Assembly: GCA_964628465.1 (NCBI GenBank)
Contig: CAZVOA010000005.1
Coordinates: 1 to 64,000 of the forward strand
Length of the DNA: 64,000 bases
Source of the DNA: JAFGPS01 sp964628465
GTDB lineage: Bacteria > Planctomycetota > Phycisphaerae > Sedimentisphaerales > Anaerobacaceae
Direction: 5' to 3'
Shown: piece after piece, positions 51,237 through 60,416 of the stretch
Layout of the letters: every line of letters starts with the position of its first letter
Position numbering within the stretch: the first letter of the stretch is position 1
Made by a program: the position numbers and the translations under genes
The notes under the pieces: generated by a model
Seen by the model: the letters and a program-made list of their open reading frames with translations, nothing else
Told to the model about the DNA's origin: nothing
Databases searched by the model: none

Positions 51237-53290
51237 ACTTTGCGGCATGGACATTTTTGTTCGGAGTTATTGCGGTTGCAGGACCGATTTTTGCGCATTT
51301 TCTTGCTAAGCCGCGATACAGACGAGTGCCATTCACTATGCTCCAATTCCTGAAAATGAGCAAAGTTGAAAGTCATTCTCGAAGGCATTTGAGGGATTTA
51401 TTTATATTGCTTTTAAGATGCCTGATAATTATGTTAATAGCGTTCCTGTTCGCGCAGCCTTTCATTTTCAAAAAAGACAAACCGAAAGAAGCGAACCATA
51501 TTTATTATTTAGGTTTGGATGATTCCGCTTCGATGTCATATTCGGACGGCAGCGATAGTTATTTTCAGCAGATGAAAGATTCCGCTATAGATTACATTGT
51601 ATCCTCAAAACAGGATGCGGTTTTCAATTTATGCTCGTTAGCTTCCGGCAACTGGAATTATGGACTAAGCAGACAGGAAGCTCTGGCACAGGTTCAGGGA
51701 ATGAAAATAAAAGCCAGAAGAGCGGACATTAGAACATTTATTTCCGGGTTGAATAACAGCGATAAAAATTACAAACCTGATGATAATATTTCCGCATATT
51801 TAATCAGCGATTTCACAGGAAATCTCTTAGAACAGTCCTTAAATATACAGGAACCTGCTTTTGTTGATAGTATCGATTTCATATTAATCTCATCTTCAAA
51901 ACCCATTAATAACATCTCTATAACCAAAGCGGAAATCGATGATTTCAAAAATGATAAACTTTCGATAAATGTCACTATATGCAATAATAATCAAACACAA
52001 CAGAAAAGAAAACTATACGCGATAGTTGAAAACGAAAAAATCGCATCTTCTGATATTAGCCTGAATCCATTTCAGACAATAATCTCACCCTTGGTAATAG
52101 AATCAGGTTCGATAAAAAACACGAGTGCTTTTTCTCCTATAGAAATAATTTTATCAGAACATGACAATCTAATAGAAGATGATAAATATTACATTGCTGT
52201 TCAATTTCCGAAGCAGAATACAAAAAATATTCTTCTGGCTGAAACTGAAGAGGATGAAATGTTTTTATTTGAGACTGCGGTTAAAACAATCTCTGAAAAA
52301 GGAACCTCGAACAAATATAATGTAAAACGAATCCCAATCAGAAACATTGGTCCTTCCGATTTGAATTGGGCAAATATCTTTGTATGCCCGAAAATACATG
52401 ATTCTTTAAGCAATATGAACAAAGCACTTTCAGACTTTGTCAAATCCGGGGGAAGAGCGATTTTCTTCCTGACGGATGAACCAGTTACCCAAACCGCGGC
52501 GAAGCTTTCGCAAAACAAAGTCATTCCCGCCCTGCCGACAAATTTAATCAAAGAGAAGATATATCCTGAGCTTGATCCAGACTCAAAGCAAATTTCAGGC
52601 TTGGACAATAACGCGGTTAAAGCCTTATCAAACTACAGAATTAACAAGTTTGCTCTAAAAGGATACTGGGATTGCCAACCAATCCCTGAAAGTACATGTT
52701 TATGGCGATACCAGAATAACTCTGGATTTATTTATTATATTAAAAATGGTAATGGAGCGAGCATACTTGTTAATTCGAGTATAAATAGTTCTTTAGGCTC
52801 GCTGCTGAAATCGAATGCCGCCGTCGCGTTATGCCAGTGCCTTTTAGGCGAGCAAAGTCAAATTGTAAATTACAGTTTCGCTTCTGATGAAAGAATTGTT
52901 TTATCCTTAGATTTTTCAAATACGGATAAGTTTATTCAAAACCAGATTTCGATAGAAAACAGCAATGGACAAATACAGTATGTACCTGTTCATGGCTCTC
53001 TCATAACTATTCCTGAATCCGATGGAACAGGCTGGATAAAAACAAACAGGGAACCAATAATATACGCTGGAGTCAACTTACCTTTGGGCGAAACAAATAT
53101 GACAAAACCTTCAGACAAAGAAATCGAAAACGCTGTCGGCAGAATATTTCAAAAAGGAGAACGAGAAAACGTAGAGGCCACTGAAGGTTTTAAGCTGAAA
53201 AAAGAACTTACACTATGGAAATATTTCGCATGGATGTTAATCGTGCTGCTATTGGTTGAGATAGTGGCGGCAAACAGGATGAGAAGATAA
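51233..53290 (+). CDS. BatA-like membrane protein with VWA domain
   Basis: 685 aa. The N-terminus (FAAWTFLFGVIAVAGPIFAH then PRYRRVPFTMLQFLK) is the BatA/aerotolerance double-helix module, with helices near 5-22 and 58-75. A VWA domain follows with MIDAS-like DDSASMSYSDG. The large middle (about 250-640) is predicted extracytoplasmic with no named family; a final helix lies at about 660-680 (YFAWMLIVLLLVEIVAANRM). It starts in an ATGA overlap with the DUF58 gene. Confidence 0.88.
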   Translation: MNFAAWTFLFGVIAVAGPIFAHFLAKPRYRRVPFTMLQFLKMSKVESHSRRHLRDLFILLLRCLIIMLIAFLFAQPFIFKKDKPKEANHIYYLGLDDSASMSYSDGSDSYFQQMKDSAIDYIVSSKQDAVFNLCSLASGNWNYGLSRQEALAQVQGMKIKARRADIRTFISGLNNSDKNYKPDDNISAYLISDFTGNLLEQSLNIQEPAFVDSIDFILISSSKPINNISITKAEIDDFKNDKLSINVTICNNNQTQQKRKLYAIVENEKIASSDISLNPFQTIISPLVIESGSIKNTSAFSPIEIILSEHDNLIEDDKYYIAVQFPKQNTKNILLAETEEDEMFLFETAVKTISEKGTSNKYNVKRIPIRNIGPSDLNWANIFVCPKIHDSLSNMNKALSDFVKSGGRAIFFLTDEPVTQTAAKLSQNKVIPALPTNLIKEKIYPELDPDSKQISGLDNNAVKALSNYRINKFALKGYWDCQPIPESTCLWRYQNNSGFIYYIKNGNGASILVNSSINSSLGSLLKSNAAVALCQCLLGEQSQIVNYSFASDERIVLSLDFSNTDKFIQNQISIENSNGQIQYVPVHGSLITIPESDGTGWIKTNREPIIYAGVNLPLGETNMTKPSDKEIENAVGRIFQKGERENVEATEGFKLKKELTLWKYFAWMLIVLLLVEIVAANRMRR

Positions 53291-53301
53291 AGGATTTTAT
53301 T

Positions 53302-56300
53302 ATGGCTACTAACGAAGAACTTGATTATCTTGTGTCACGTGTCGCGAAGGTCAGAAAATGGCTGGCCGCGATAGCGGTTCTTAAAACAGCCACGATTTGC
53401 CTGCTCTTTGCCTGTATTTATATCGGCGGATATATAATTCTTGATCATCGCTTCAATTTCAGCTTGCCGGGCAGATTAATTGCATTCTTTCTTTTGGCAG
53501 GTTTGACTGTTTTTCTTGTATATAAATTATCGAGGCTGCTTTTAGTCCAGATTTCCTATACCAACGCCGCTAATTTCATAGAAAATAATTACAGCTTAAA
53601 TCAGCAGCTTGTTGCGGCGATGGAATACTACGAGAACAAGGCTGATTATCCTTACTCAAAAGTTCTCGCAGAGCAGTTAATTATCAGGGTAAATAAAGAC
53701 AGCGAAACATTCGCATTTGATTCTGTCGTAGAAAAATGGCATGGATTCGCACTTGCGGCTTTCGTATTTCTTGGACTCGGTGTTGTTGGTTTCTATGTTC
53801 AGCACAATATTTCATTTTTGGCAACATATTTCGCCAGACTTGCGGTTCCATTTTCTTCAGTTGCCCCGATATCAGCGACTACGTTGGAATCAATTACTCG
53901 TGACATTGTGTCTGAACCTGAATCTATGCTTACAATTAGCGCAAAAATAAATGGTCTAATTCCAGATTCGGGCCAATTAATAATTGCTCCTATCGGTCAT
54001 GATTCCAACGACCACAAAATACAATTGAAACCCACCGAAGAATTAGGGACAGAACCTAAATTCGAGACATCAGAATTCTTTTCAAAAACCGGGCAATTCA
54101 AATACCAATTCAAAGCTGATCTTGCTCAAACACCCTGGCATAATATTGATATTCGAGAAGCACCTCAAATTAAAAGTATTACCGCAGAAATTGAATTGCC
54201 GCAAAATATTCGGGATGACGAAACACTAAAGAAGCTCTCTGAACAGATTAAAAACAATACTCTTGAGATCATTAAAAACAGTTCAGTCACTTTACATATA
54301 GAATCTTCAAGCAATCTCAGTGAAATTGAAATAACTAATCCAAATGGCACATCAAGTAAAAGTAAACTTAACGGAGAAAATACTTTCTCACATACTTTCA
54401 CAGCAAAAGAGCAAGGCGATATAGAATTTCATCTTACTGATGATAAAGGTTTGAAAAGTAAAAATATCCCAAAGCTTAAAATTCTGCTTAAAACAGATAA
54501 TCCGCCTCAATTCAAATTAATTTCTCCTGATGGTGACTACCTCGCTACAAATGTTTCCAGCATTCCTATTGAGTTCAAAATTACCGATGATTTCGGCCTT
54601 AGTTCTGCTAAGTTCATTGCGGAACTTCCCAAAGGAGAGCCAATTTCCATAGACATACCGATTCAGCCGGACTCGAATGAAGCCAGATTCAGCTATATTC
54701 TTGAACTGGAGCAATATGAACTTGTAATTGGTGACAGTATAATGTTTTACGCTAACGCGACTGATATAAAAACATCAATTTCCGATAAAGAAAACGCCTC
54801 ATGCAGTGAAATATATTTTATTGAAATCAGGCCTTACCTGCAAATCTGGCACCTTAAGGAAGCAGGTAAAGGTAAAAGTAATCCCGCTCCGGTACCTGAA
54901 GACCTTATGACATTACTCGAATATACACGGGCATTTATTAAAAAGACATCAGTTGTAGCAGGAAAAACATCACTTGACGCGGATGACCGTTCTAATTTGA
55001 AATCTATTAACGAAGATGTTGAATATTGTGCGTCTTTACTAATTCAATTGCGGGACGACCCTCATAGCGAATTTAATGAGGCACAAAAAGCAGTCCTGAA
55101 TGAAATACTTAAATATTACGAAAACGCATCAAGTGATTTGGAACGATTTAAAACTGCTGATGCGTTATTAAACGAAAAAGAAGCATACAGAATTCTACGT
55201 AAATTCATCCTTGAACTGGAAATGGACTACAATCCGCCTGCGGACGGGGAAACAGTACCGAAAGAAACACCAGATAAATTAAAATTGAAAGAAGCTATTG
55301 AAAGCCCTGAAATAGAGCCTGAACAAATGGAAGAAGCTCTCGAGGAAGTACAAGACAATATCGAGCAACTTCAGGCTGAGCAAAATCAGTTGCAGGAAGA
55401 ACTTGACAAGGCTCTGAAACAACAAAAACAAGCTAACGAACAAGCCAAAGCAAATGCACAAGCTGACCAGCAATCTTCAAATAATAATTCCAACCAGAAT
55501 GGCAATATCTCTGGACAAAGTGAACAAAATGGCGATTCACAACAGCAAGGTGAAGGAAGTTCAGGACAAGGCAATCAGGGACAGCAATCTAATAATTCTC
55601 AACAAGGTGAAGGCAGTTCAGGTCAGGGAAATAGTAACCCACAAAGTAATTCACAACTGCAAGGTGAGGGAAGTTCCGGGCAAGGTAATCAGGGACAACA
55701 AGGTAATAATTCTCAACAAGGAGAAGGCAGTTCAGCTTCATCTATCGCCCATCGTCCATCTTCCATCTTGCCGGGAAAGACGCCAGACGATGGACGAGAG
55801 ACGAGCCAGGCAATTGCTCAGGCACAATTAAAAATGCTTCAGGCGAAACAGTCGGAGTTACAAAGTAATGTCTCGCAATTACAGCAGAAACTGGAATCTA
55901 TTGCCAAGAACTCAGAAGGCAGTATGTCACAGCTATCTAAAGAAGTCCAGAAGCAGCTTGGTGAAGCTCTCGAAAATATGGAACAATTTCAAGAAAAGAT
56001 GGATGAGTTGCAATACCAGCCCCATGATTTTGACAATAAATCGGAGGAAGCCTCTAAAATGATGGAATCAGCCGCGAAGAAACTTGAGTCGGCAGGCAAG
56101 TCACTTGAAAGCGGTTTGAACAGCAGCGAGGAAGGTAAATTAGCAAAAGAGTTAAAGAAAAACGCGGATGAACTATCCGAAGACGCGGAGAAACTTGATA
56201 ATAAGCTTAGTGAATCAGAACGTATAAAAATGGAAGCGCTTCTTGAGGCCGCTAACAAACTGCTTGATAGTCAGGCTGCTGCTCATAGAGCAAGTGTAAG

Positions 56301-56535
56301 TCGAGGCAACGGTAATCAGGGAACAGGTATGCATGTTCTCACGGAAGAAGGCGGAGCTGCCGATAGAGACACTGCCAGAGAAATTGCCAGGCATTTCAGG
56401 TTTCTCGCTATCGAGCTTGAAAAGAAAAAAGAACAGCCAATCGAAGATGAACCTTCAGATTCGAGGTTTGTCGAGGCTGAGAGTGACTTTTTTGAAAACG
56501 CTGCTAAATACAATACCGGGGAGAATGGAAAATGA
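53302..56535 (+). CDS. Large DUF4175-like membrane protein with coiled coils and Gln-rich repeats
   Basis: 1077 aa. Three membrane helices in the first 170 residues, then an extracytoplasmic beta-rich region to about 520 (Ig-like pieces such as PKLKILLKTDNPPQFKLISP), then long coiled coils (about 680-720 and 840-1000). Residues about 750-813 are four imperfect QGEGSSGQGN repeats. Residues 814-835 (SIAHRPSSILPGKTPDDGRE) are encoded by an inverted-repeat element of intergenic type. It follows BatA by 11 nt and overlaps the next gene by four bases. Related proteins are found in MoxR operons of Bacteroidetes and planctomycetes. Confidence 0.82.
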   Translation: MATNEELDYLVSRVAKVRKWLAAIAVLKTATICLLFACIYIGGYIILDHRFNFSLPGRLIAFFLLAGLTVFLVYKLSRLLLVQISYTNAANFIENNYSLNQQLVAAMEYYENKADYPYSKVLAEQLIIRVNKDSETFAFDSVVEKWHGFALAAFVFLGLGVVGFYVQHNISFLATYFARLAVPFSSVAPISATTLESITRDIVSEPESMLTISAKINGLIPDSGQLIIAPIGHDSNDHKIQLKPTEELGTEPKFETSEFFSKTGQFKYQFKADLAQTPWHNIDIREAPQIKSITAEIELPQNIRDDETLKKLSEQIKNNTLEIIKNSSVTLHIESSSNLSEIEITNPNGTSSKSKLNGENTFSHTFTAKEQGDIEFHLTDDKGLKSKNIPKLKILLKTDNPPQFKLISPDGDYLATNVSSIPIEFKITDDFGLSSAKFIAELPKGEPISIDIPIQPDSNEARFSYILELEQYELVIGDSIMFYANATDIKTSISDKENASCSEIYFIEIRPYLQIWHLKEAGKGKSNPAPVPEDLMTLLEYTRAFIKKTSVVAGKTSLDADDRSNLKSINEDVEYCASLLIQLRDDPHSEFNEAQKAVLNEILKYYENASSDLERFKTADALLNEKEAYRILRKFILELEMDYNPPADGETVPKETPDKLKLKEAIESPEIEPEQMEEALEEVQDNIEQLQAEQNQLQEELDKALKQQKQANEQAKANAQADQQSSNNNSNQNGNISGQSEQNGDSQQQGEGSSGQGNQGQQSNNSQQGEGSSGQGNSNPQSNSQLQGEGSSGQGNQGQQGNNSQQGEGSSASSIAHRPSSILPGKTPDDGRETSQAIAQAQLKMLQAKQSELQSNVSQLQQKLESIAKNSEGSMSQLSKEVQKQLGEALENMEQFQEKMDELQYQPHDFDNKSEEASKMMESAAKKLESAGKSLESGLNSSEEGKLAKELKKNADELSEDAEKLDNKLSESERIKMEALLEAANKLLDSQAAAHRASVSRGNGNQGTGMHVLTEEGGAADRDTAREIARHFRFLAIELEKKKEQPIEDEPSDSRFVEAESDFFENAAKYNTGENGK
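55549..55735 (+). repeat. Imperfect coding repeat (QGEGSSGQGN)
   Basis: Four imperfect copies of a roughly 50-nt unit containing CAAGGTGAAGGAAGTTCAGG or close variants, starting near 55549, 55603, 55660 and 55717. They encode QGEGSSGQGN units separated by Asn/Gln/Ser-rich linkers. Confidence 0.8.
55741..55805. repeat. Intergenic-type inverted repeat inside a gene
   Basis: The left arm TCTATCGCCCATCGTCCATC (55741-55760) and the right arm CAGACGATGGACGAGAGACG (55784-55803) are imperfect inverted repeats built of CATCGTC/GACGATG blocks. Such blocks are common in non-coding palindromic repeats. Base composition is clearly different from the Gln/Asn-rich codons before it. Confidence 0.6.
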
Positions 56536-58721
56536 TTTTTGCTGATTATCCGGGACATATTGCCGCAATAGCACTTTTAGCGATAACCGCCGCGATTGTT
56601 TTTTGGGCGTTTCGGACGAATGAGCTTAAAAAGGAAAAGTATAAATATTTAAGAGTGATTTTAATCGGGACAAGGATTCTTGTAATTGTAATTATATTTT
56701 TAATTTTATGGAATCCTTCTCGCTCTGAAATCGCGGAAACTTTCGAGAGAAATAATGTTTTGGTATTCTTCGATACAAGCCAGAGCATGTCGGTCGTAGA
56801 AAAAACAGTTAAAACAAGGCTTGATAACGCTTTGAATATTTTCACTGAGAAATTACAGTCTTCAGGCAAAAATAACCCGGAATATAAAATACTTGGTTTT
56901 GATAATGACGTTTATCATAGCGGCTCAACGCAACTTTTAAGACGCTGGGGTAATCATACTAATTTTCAGAATGTCGTAGCCGCTCTTGGAAAATATGATA
57001 TAGAAAAAGATGATACAAACAGTACACATTATAATAACACTAAAGGTGCAATTATTTTTACTGACGGACAGGTCGATGACCAGGTAATATCAACATATTC
57101 GCCGCTTACGAGAGAAGATTTCCCAGTCATTATAGTCGGAATCGGTTCGAGGGACACTGGCACAGATGTAGAAATACAAAATGTAAAAGCACCCGTAAAA
57201 GCACTAATTGATTCGATTTATAATGTGGAAATAACTGCGGCCGCTAATAATCTTGTTGATAATTCCGTAACATTAGAACTTCTCGTGGATAATCTTTTGA
57301 TAAATTCTATCAATGTTCCAGCCAAAGAGTTTGAGACAAAAGATAAGCATGAAAACCAGACTATAACAGTGACATTTAGAGTCCCCGCTGAAACATTAGG
57401 CAGCCACAATCTTACCATACGTGTAAAAAAAGTCGAAAATGAGGTGAATACCGCAAATAATATTTATAATACTTTTATCGATGTCGTTGAAAATGTGGAA
57501 TTAAACGTATTATTTTATTCACAGGCCGCGGAATTCAACGTAGGCAAAATCAGGCAGGCTCTTTCATTGGATCCGAGAATACATCTTGATTTCTGTCTTG
57601 ACGCAATCATTTCCGCTGATATTTCTTCTCGTGCCATAAATCAATTGGGATATGCTCGATTACCTGAAACCGAGGAAGAATTTAATAAATATGACATTAT
57701 CATTTTTGGAGCTTTCTGTGCAGATGCTCTGACAGAAAAACAAACGACCGGCTTATATAACTTCGTGACTCAAAAAGGAGGAGGTCTGATTATTTTGCCA
57801 GGCAGAGAAGATTATGGCCCGGCCGGATGGGATAATCATCAGGCAAAGCTGCTTCTTCCAGTGATATTCGGTTCAAATAAACCAAAACCCGGCTCAGAAA
57901 AAATTGAATTAACAAAAGAAGGCAATTATGAAATTGCATTACAGGATGAAGACACGCCGCATTATAATTTTACTGTCTCCCCTTATTATGATATCGAAAA
58001 AGTCAAGCCTTCATCAAACACACTGGCAACTTCCGGCGACAAACCCTTAATAATTATTCAGCGGATAGGCCGGGGTAAAGTATGTCTCCTGAATATAACG
58101 AAACTCTTTTCATGGTATCGCGAAGATAAACAGGGAGGCTGGTTATATAGTCTTATGTCTCAACTGACTTCATATATTGGAAAATCACCGGGACAATCAG
58201 CCGGGGTGGAATTATTCGCTGAAAGGCAAAATTCTGATGAAAATAAAGTAAAATTTACCGCATACGTACGTGACAAAACTTATTCTCCCGTTGAACAGGC
58301 AAATGTACTTCTTAATTATAATAATCAGATTTATTCTATGTCGCCATCAGGTTCAGGGTATTATGTCACCGAAATCGACAATATGCAAACCGATCGAATA
58401 GTAGCTTCCGTACAGGCAGAATCCAGCGGCGTATTTCTCGGAAAAAAATCAATTGCGGCTAACCTGCCTCCCTGGAAAACTGAAATGAGTAATACTCGAT
58501 TTAACGAGCAGTTTTTAATGAACGCCGCTAAACAATTGAATGGAACATATATATATGGTGAAGATGTCGATACTGAACTCGTAAAGTCATTCGACACGCA
58601 AACACAGGTCGGCCATATAAAACGATTAACAAGTATCTGGCCGAACTGGTTGTTATGGGGATTAATTTGCCTGTCCCTCAGTATCGAATGGTATATCAGG
58701 CGAGCAAAAGGTCTTGTATGA
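56532..58721 (+). CDS. VWA/glutamine-amidotransferase-like membrane protein
   Basis: 729 aa. Two N-terminal helices (about 10-25 and 37-57), then a VWA domain with MIDAS DTSQSMSV, then a CARDB-like beta domain (NSVTLELLVDNLLINSINVP), then a flavodoxin/GATase1-like fold (IIFGAFCADALTEKQTTGLY then GGGLIILPGREDYGPAGWDN), and a final helix (NWLLWGLICLSLSIEWYIRR). The GATase-like part lacks an evident nucleophile Cys, so it is likely structural. ATGA overlaps join it to genes on both sides. Confidence 0.85.
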   Translation: MIFADYPGHIAAIALLAITAAIVFWAFRTNELKKEKYKYLRVILIGTRILVIVIIFLILWNPSRSEIAETFERNNVLVFFDTSQSMSVVEKTVKTRLDNALNIFTEKLQSSGKNNPEYKILGFDNDVYHSGSTQLLRRWGNHTNFQNVVAALGKYDIEKDDTNSTHYNNTKGAIIFTDGQVDDQVISTYSPLTREDFPVIIVGIGSRDTGTDVEIQNVKAPVKALIDSIYNVEITAAANNLVDNSVTLELLVDNLLINSINVPAKEFETKDKHENQTITVTFRVPAETLGSHNLTIRVKKVENEVNTANNIYNTFIDVVENVELNVLFYSQAAEFNVGKIRQALSLDPRIHLDFCLDAIISADISSRAINQLGYARLPETEEEFNKYDIIIFGAFCADALTEKQTTGLYNFVTQKGGGLIILPGREDYGPAGWDNHQAKLLLPVIFGSNKPKPGSEKIELTKEGNYEIALQDEDTPHYNFTVSPYYDIEKVKPSSNTLATSGDKPLIIIQRIGRGKVCLLNITKLFSWYREDKQGGWLYSLMSQLTSYIGKSPGQSAGVELFAERQNSDENKVKFTAYVRDKTYSPVEQANVLLNYNNQIYSMSPSGSGYYVTEIDNMQTDRIVASVQAESSGVFLGKKSIAANLPPWKTEMSNTRFNEQFLMNAAKQLNGTYIYGEDVDTELVKSFDTQTQVGHIKRLTSIWPNWLLWGLICLSLSIEWYIRRAKGLV

Positions 58722-59545
58722 AGGATTATATTTTGATTAACAGAAAAATTCAATTAGCTGTGCTTTTGGCATTGTGCAGTGTATTTGGAACAGTGACAAA
58801 ACCAGCCTGCGGCAAAACATATGTGCTGATTATCAGCGGGATAAACAAAGATACTGAAAATAAAATATCGAGATATCGAATTATAACAGGCTTGCAATCA
58901 TACCTGCTCAATAACACAGAAGTTAGTTACGAGACTCTCAAAGTTCTCACATCTGATGATGTCGGAAATAATAATGCCAAAAGTTCACAATGGACAAATA
59001 TCCAAAAAGTAATGTCTGATTTTGAATCAGTTATAAAACCAGAGGACAAATTCATTTTTTATTATACAGGACAGGCGAATGTAGTGAATCAGCAATTGAG
59101 ATTCAATTTACCCGGACAAGATGTCACCCAGACGCAATTGGGAGAATTGATAAAAAAAATAAATTCATCTTCCATTCTAATCCTGCTGGATTGCCCTGCT
59201 TCCGGCCTTGCGGTAAAAGAACTTTCCTCAAAAGGGAGGATAATAATATGCAGTTGTACCGATGAGCAGCGTTTCAGTACAAAATTCGGTGAATATTTTG
59301 TATCCGCTTTCAGCAAAACTGAAACTGACATTGACAATGACGGAAGAATATCGATATTAGAGGTATTTATAGCAACTTCCAAAAATGTTAATGACTGGTA
59401 TCAAAAGGAGAAATTGCTTGTTACTGAAACGCCTGTCCTTGATGACAATGGTGACGGTAAAGCATCAAAAGAACCCTGGCGATATATGATTGATTTGAAA
59501 GACGGCCTTGAGGCATCGAAATACTTTTTTCAACAGGAGCAGTAA
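58718..59545 (+). CDS. Degenerate caspase/C13-like protein with EF-hand loops
   Basis: 275 aa from ATG 58718, which overlaps the preceding stop (ATGA). A signal peptide (QLAVLLALCSVFGTVTKPAC) is followed by a caspase-like fold: TYVLIISGINKD at the first strand, FIFYYTGQANVV where peptidases have a GHG motif (Gln119 replaces His), and ILILLDCPASG (Cys159 displaced relative to the usual DxCHSG). Two EF-hand-like loops, DIDNDGRISILE and DDNGDGKAS, follow, as in other members of this operon type. Likely a non-catalytic, possibly calcium-binding, periplasmic partner. Confidence 0.75.
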   Translation: MKDYILINRKIQLAVLLALCSVFGTVTKPACGKTYVLIISGINKDTENKISRYRIITGLQSYLLNNTEVSYETLKVLTSDDVGNNNAKSSQWTNIQKVMSDFESVIKPEDKFIFYYTGQANVVNQQLRFNLPGQDVTQTQLGELIKKINSSSILILLDCPASGLAVKELSSKGRIIICSCTDEQRFSTKFGEYFVSAFSKTETDIDNDGRISILEVFIATSKNVNDWYQKEKLLVTETPVLDDNGDGKASKEPWRYMIDLKDGLEASKYFFQQEQ

Positions 59546-59546
59546 A

Positions 59547-60392
59547 ATGGACAGAAGGAATTTTCTTAAAACAGCATCCAAAACCGCAGCGGGACTCATA
59601 TTATCCGGCGGATTCCATCCTGGAATAGCGCAAGATATTTCTCAGGGAAATAGTTCAGAAATAATTGAAACAAAGCAGCAGAAAGATGACCTTGAGGAAT
59701 ATGATTTTATTCTGCCCAGAGTTAAATTCACCCCCATCAAAGTCCCTGGGAGAGGACAGGGACCGGATTACTGGAATGTCCGGCCGGGTGGTGATAGAAA
59801 CCTTTTGAGACGCCTTGGTACTGTATTAAGATGCAAAACAAAACCCATAACAAATGTCGATGAAGACGGTTTTTTAATACAGCTTGCTGAAAAAGAAGGA
59901 CAACTAAATGCTATCGTCAGCTTTGACTATCCTGAACAGATAAATAAATATCCTTTTCTGTTTATGACTGATGAAAATGAGTTCAAATTTACCCAGAACC
60001 AGAAAGATAATCTGCGGAATTATATTAAACGCGGCGGCTTTTTATTTATGGATGATTGTGTTGTTGACCAGGGAGGCGACTTTTTCTTCAGAAGCGCATA
60101 TGACCTTTTGGAAGATGTATTCGGCAGAGGTTCCGTAAAAACTGTTCCAAAACAGCATGAAATATTTCGCAATGTGTATGACCTTAGTGATGTGGGTTTA
60201 CCATATATGAAAGGACAAATGCACGGACCCAGAGGAGTATATATAAACGGCCGACTTGCGATATTTTTAAGCCCTAACGATATTCACTGCGGCTGGTGCG
60301 ATAATACCAGAAGGAATTTCCCTTCTCCCATGCAATACGAACAAGCCATTCAAATGGGCATTAATATTATCATGTATGCGATTACCCATTAA
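59547..60392 (+). CDS. Tat-exported DUF4159 protein
   Basis: 281 aa from ATG 59547, seven bases after AGGAG. The N-terminus MDRRNFLKTASKTAAGLILS is a twin-arginine signal (RRNFLK). The mature part matches DUF4159: VKFTPIKVPGRGQGPDYWNV, YPFLFMTDENEFKFTQNQKD, then LRNYIKRGGFLFMDDCVVDQ and a C-terminal GINIIMYAITH. The last gene of the MoxR operon; the stop is 24 nt from the convergent EIIA gene. Tat export implies folding, perhaps with a cofactor, before export. Confidence 0.88.
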   Translation: MDRRNFLKTASKTAAGLILSGGFHPGIAQDISQGNSSEIIETKQQKDDLEEYDFILPRVKFTPIKVPGRGQGPDYWNVRPGGDRNLLRRLGTVLRCKTKPITNVDEDGFLIQLAEKEGQLNAIVSFDYPEQINKYPFLFMTDENEFKFTQNQKDNLRNYIKRGGFLFMDDCVVDQGGDFFFRSAYDLLEDVFGRGSVKTVPKQHEIFRNVYDLSDVGLPYMKGQMHGPRGVYINGRLAIFLSPNDIHCGWCDNTRRNFPSPMQYEQAIQMGINIIMYAITH

Positions 60393-60416
60393 AATACGAA
60401 ATTTTCAAAAAAATAC

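Noticed and set aside
55454..55831. 125-aa frame overlapping the Gln-rich repeats
   Set aside because: An alternative frame of a repeat tract; the main frame is continuous with conserved parts on both sides.
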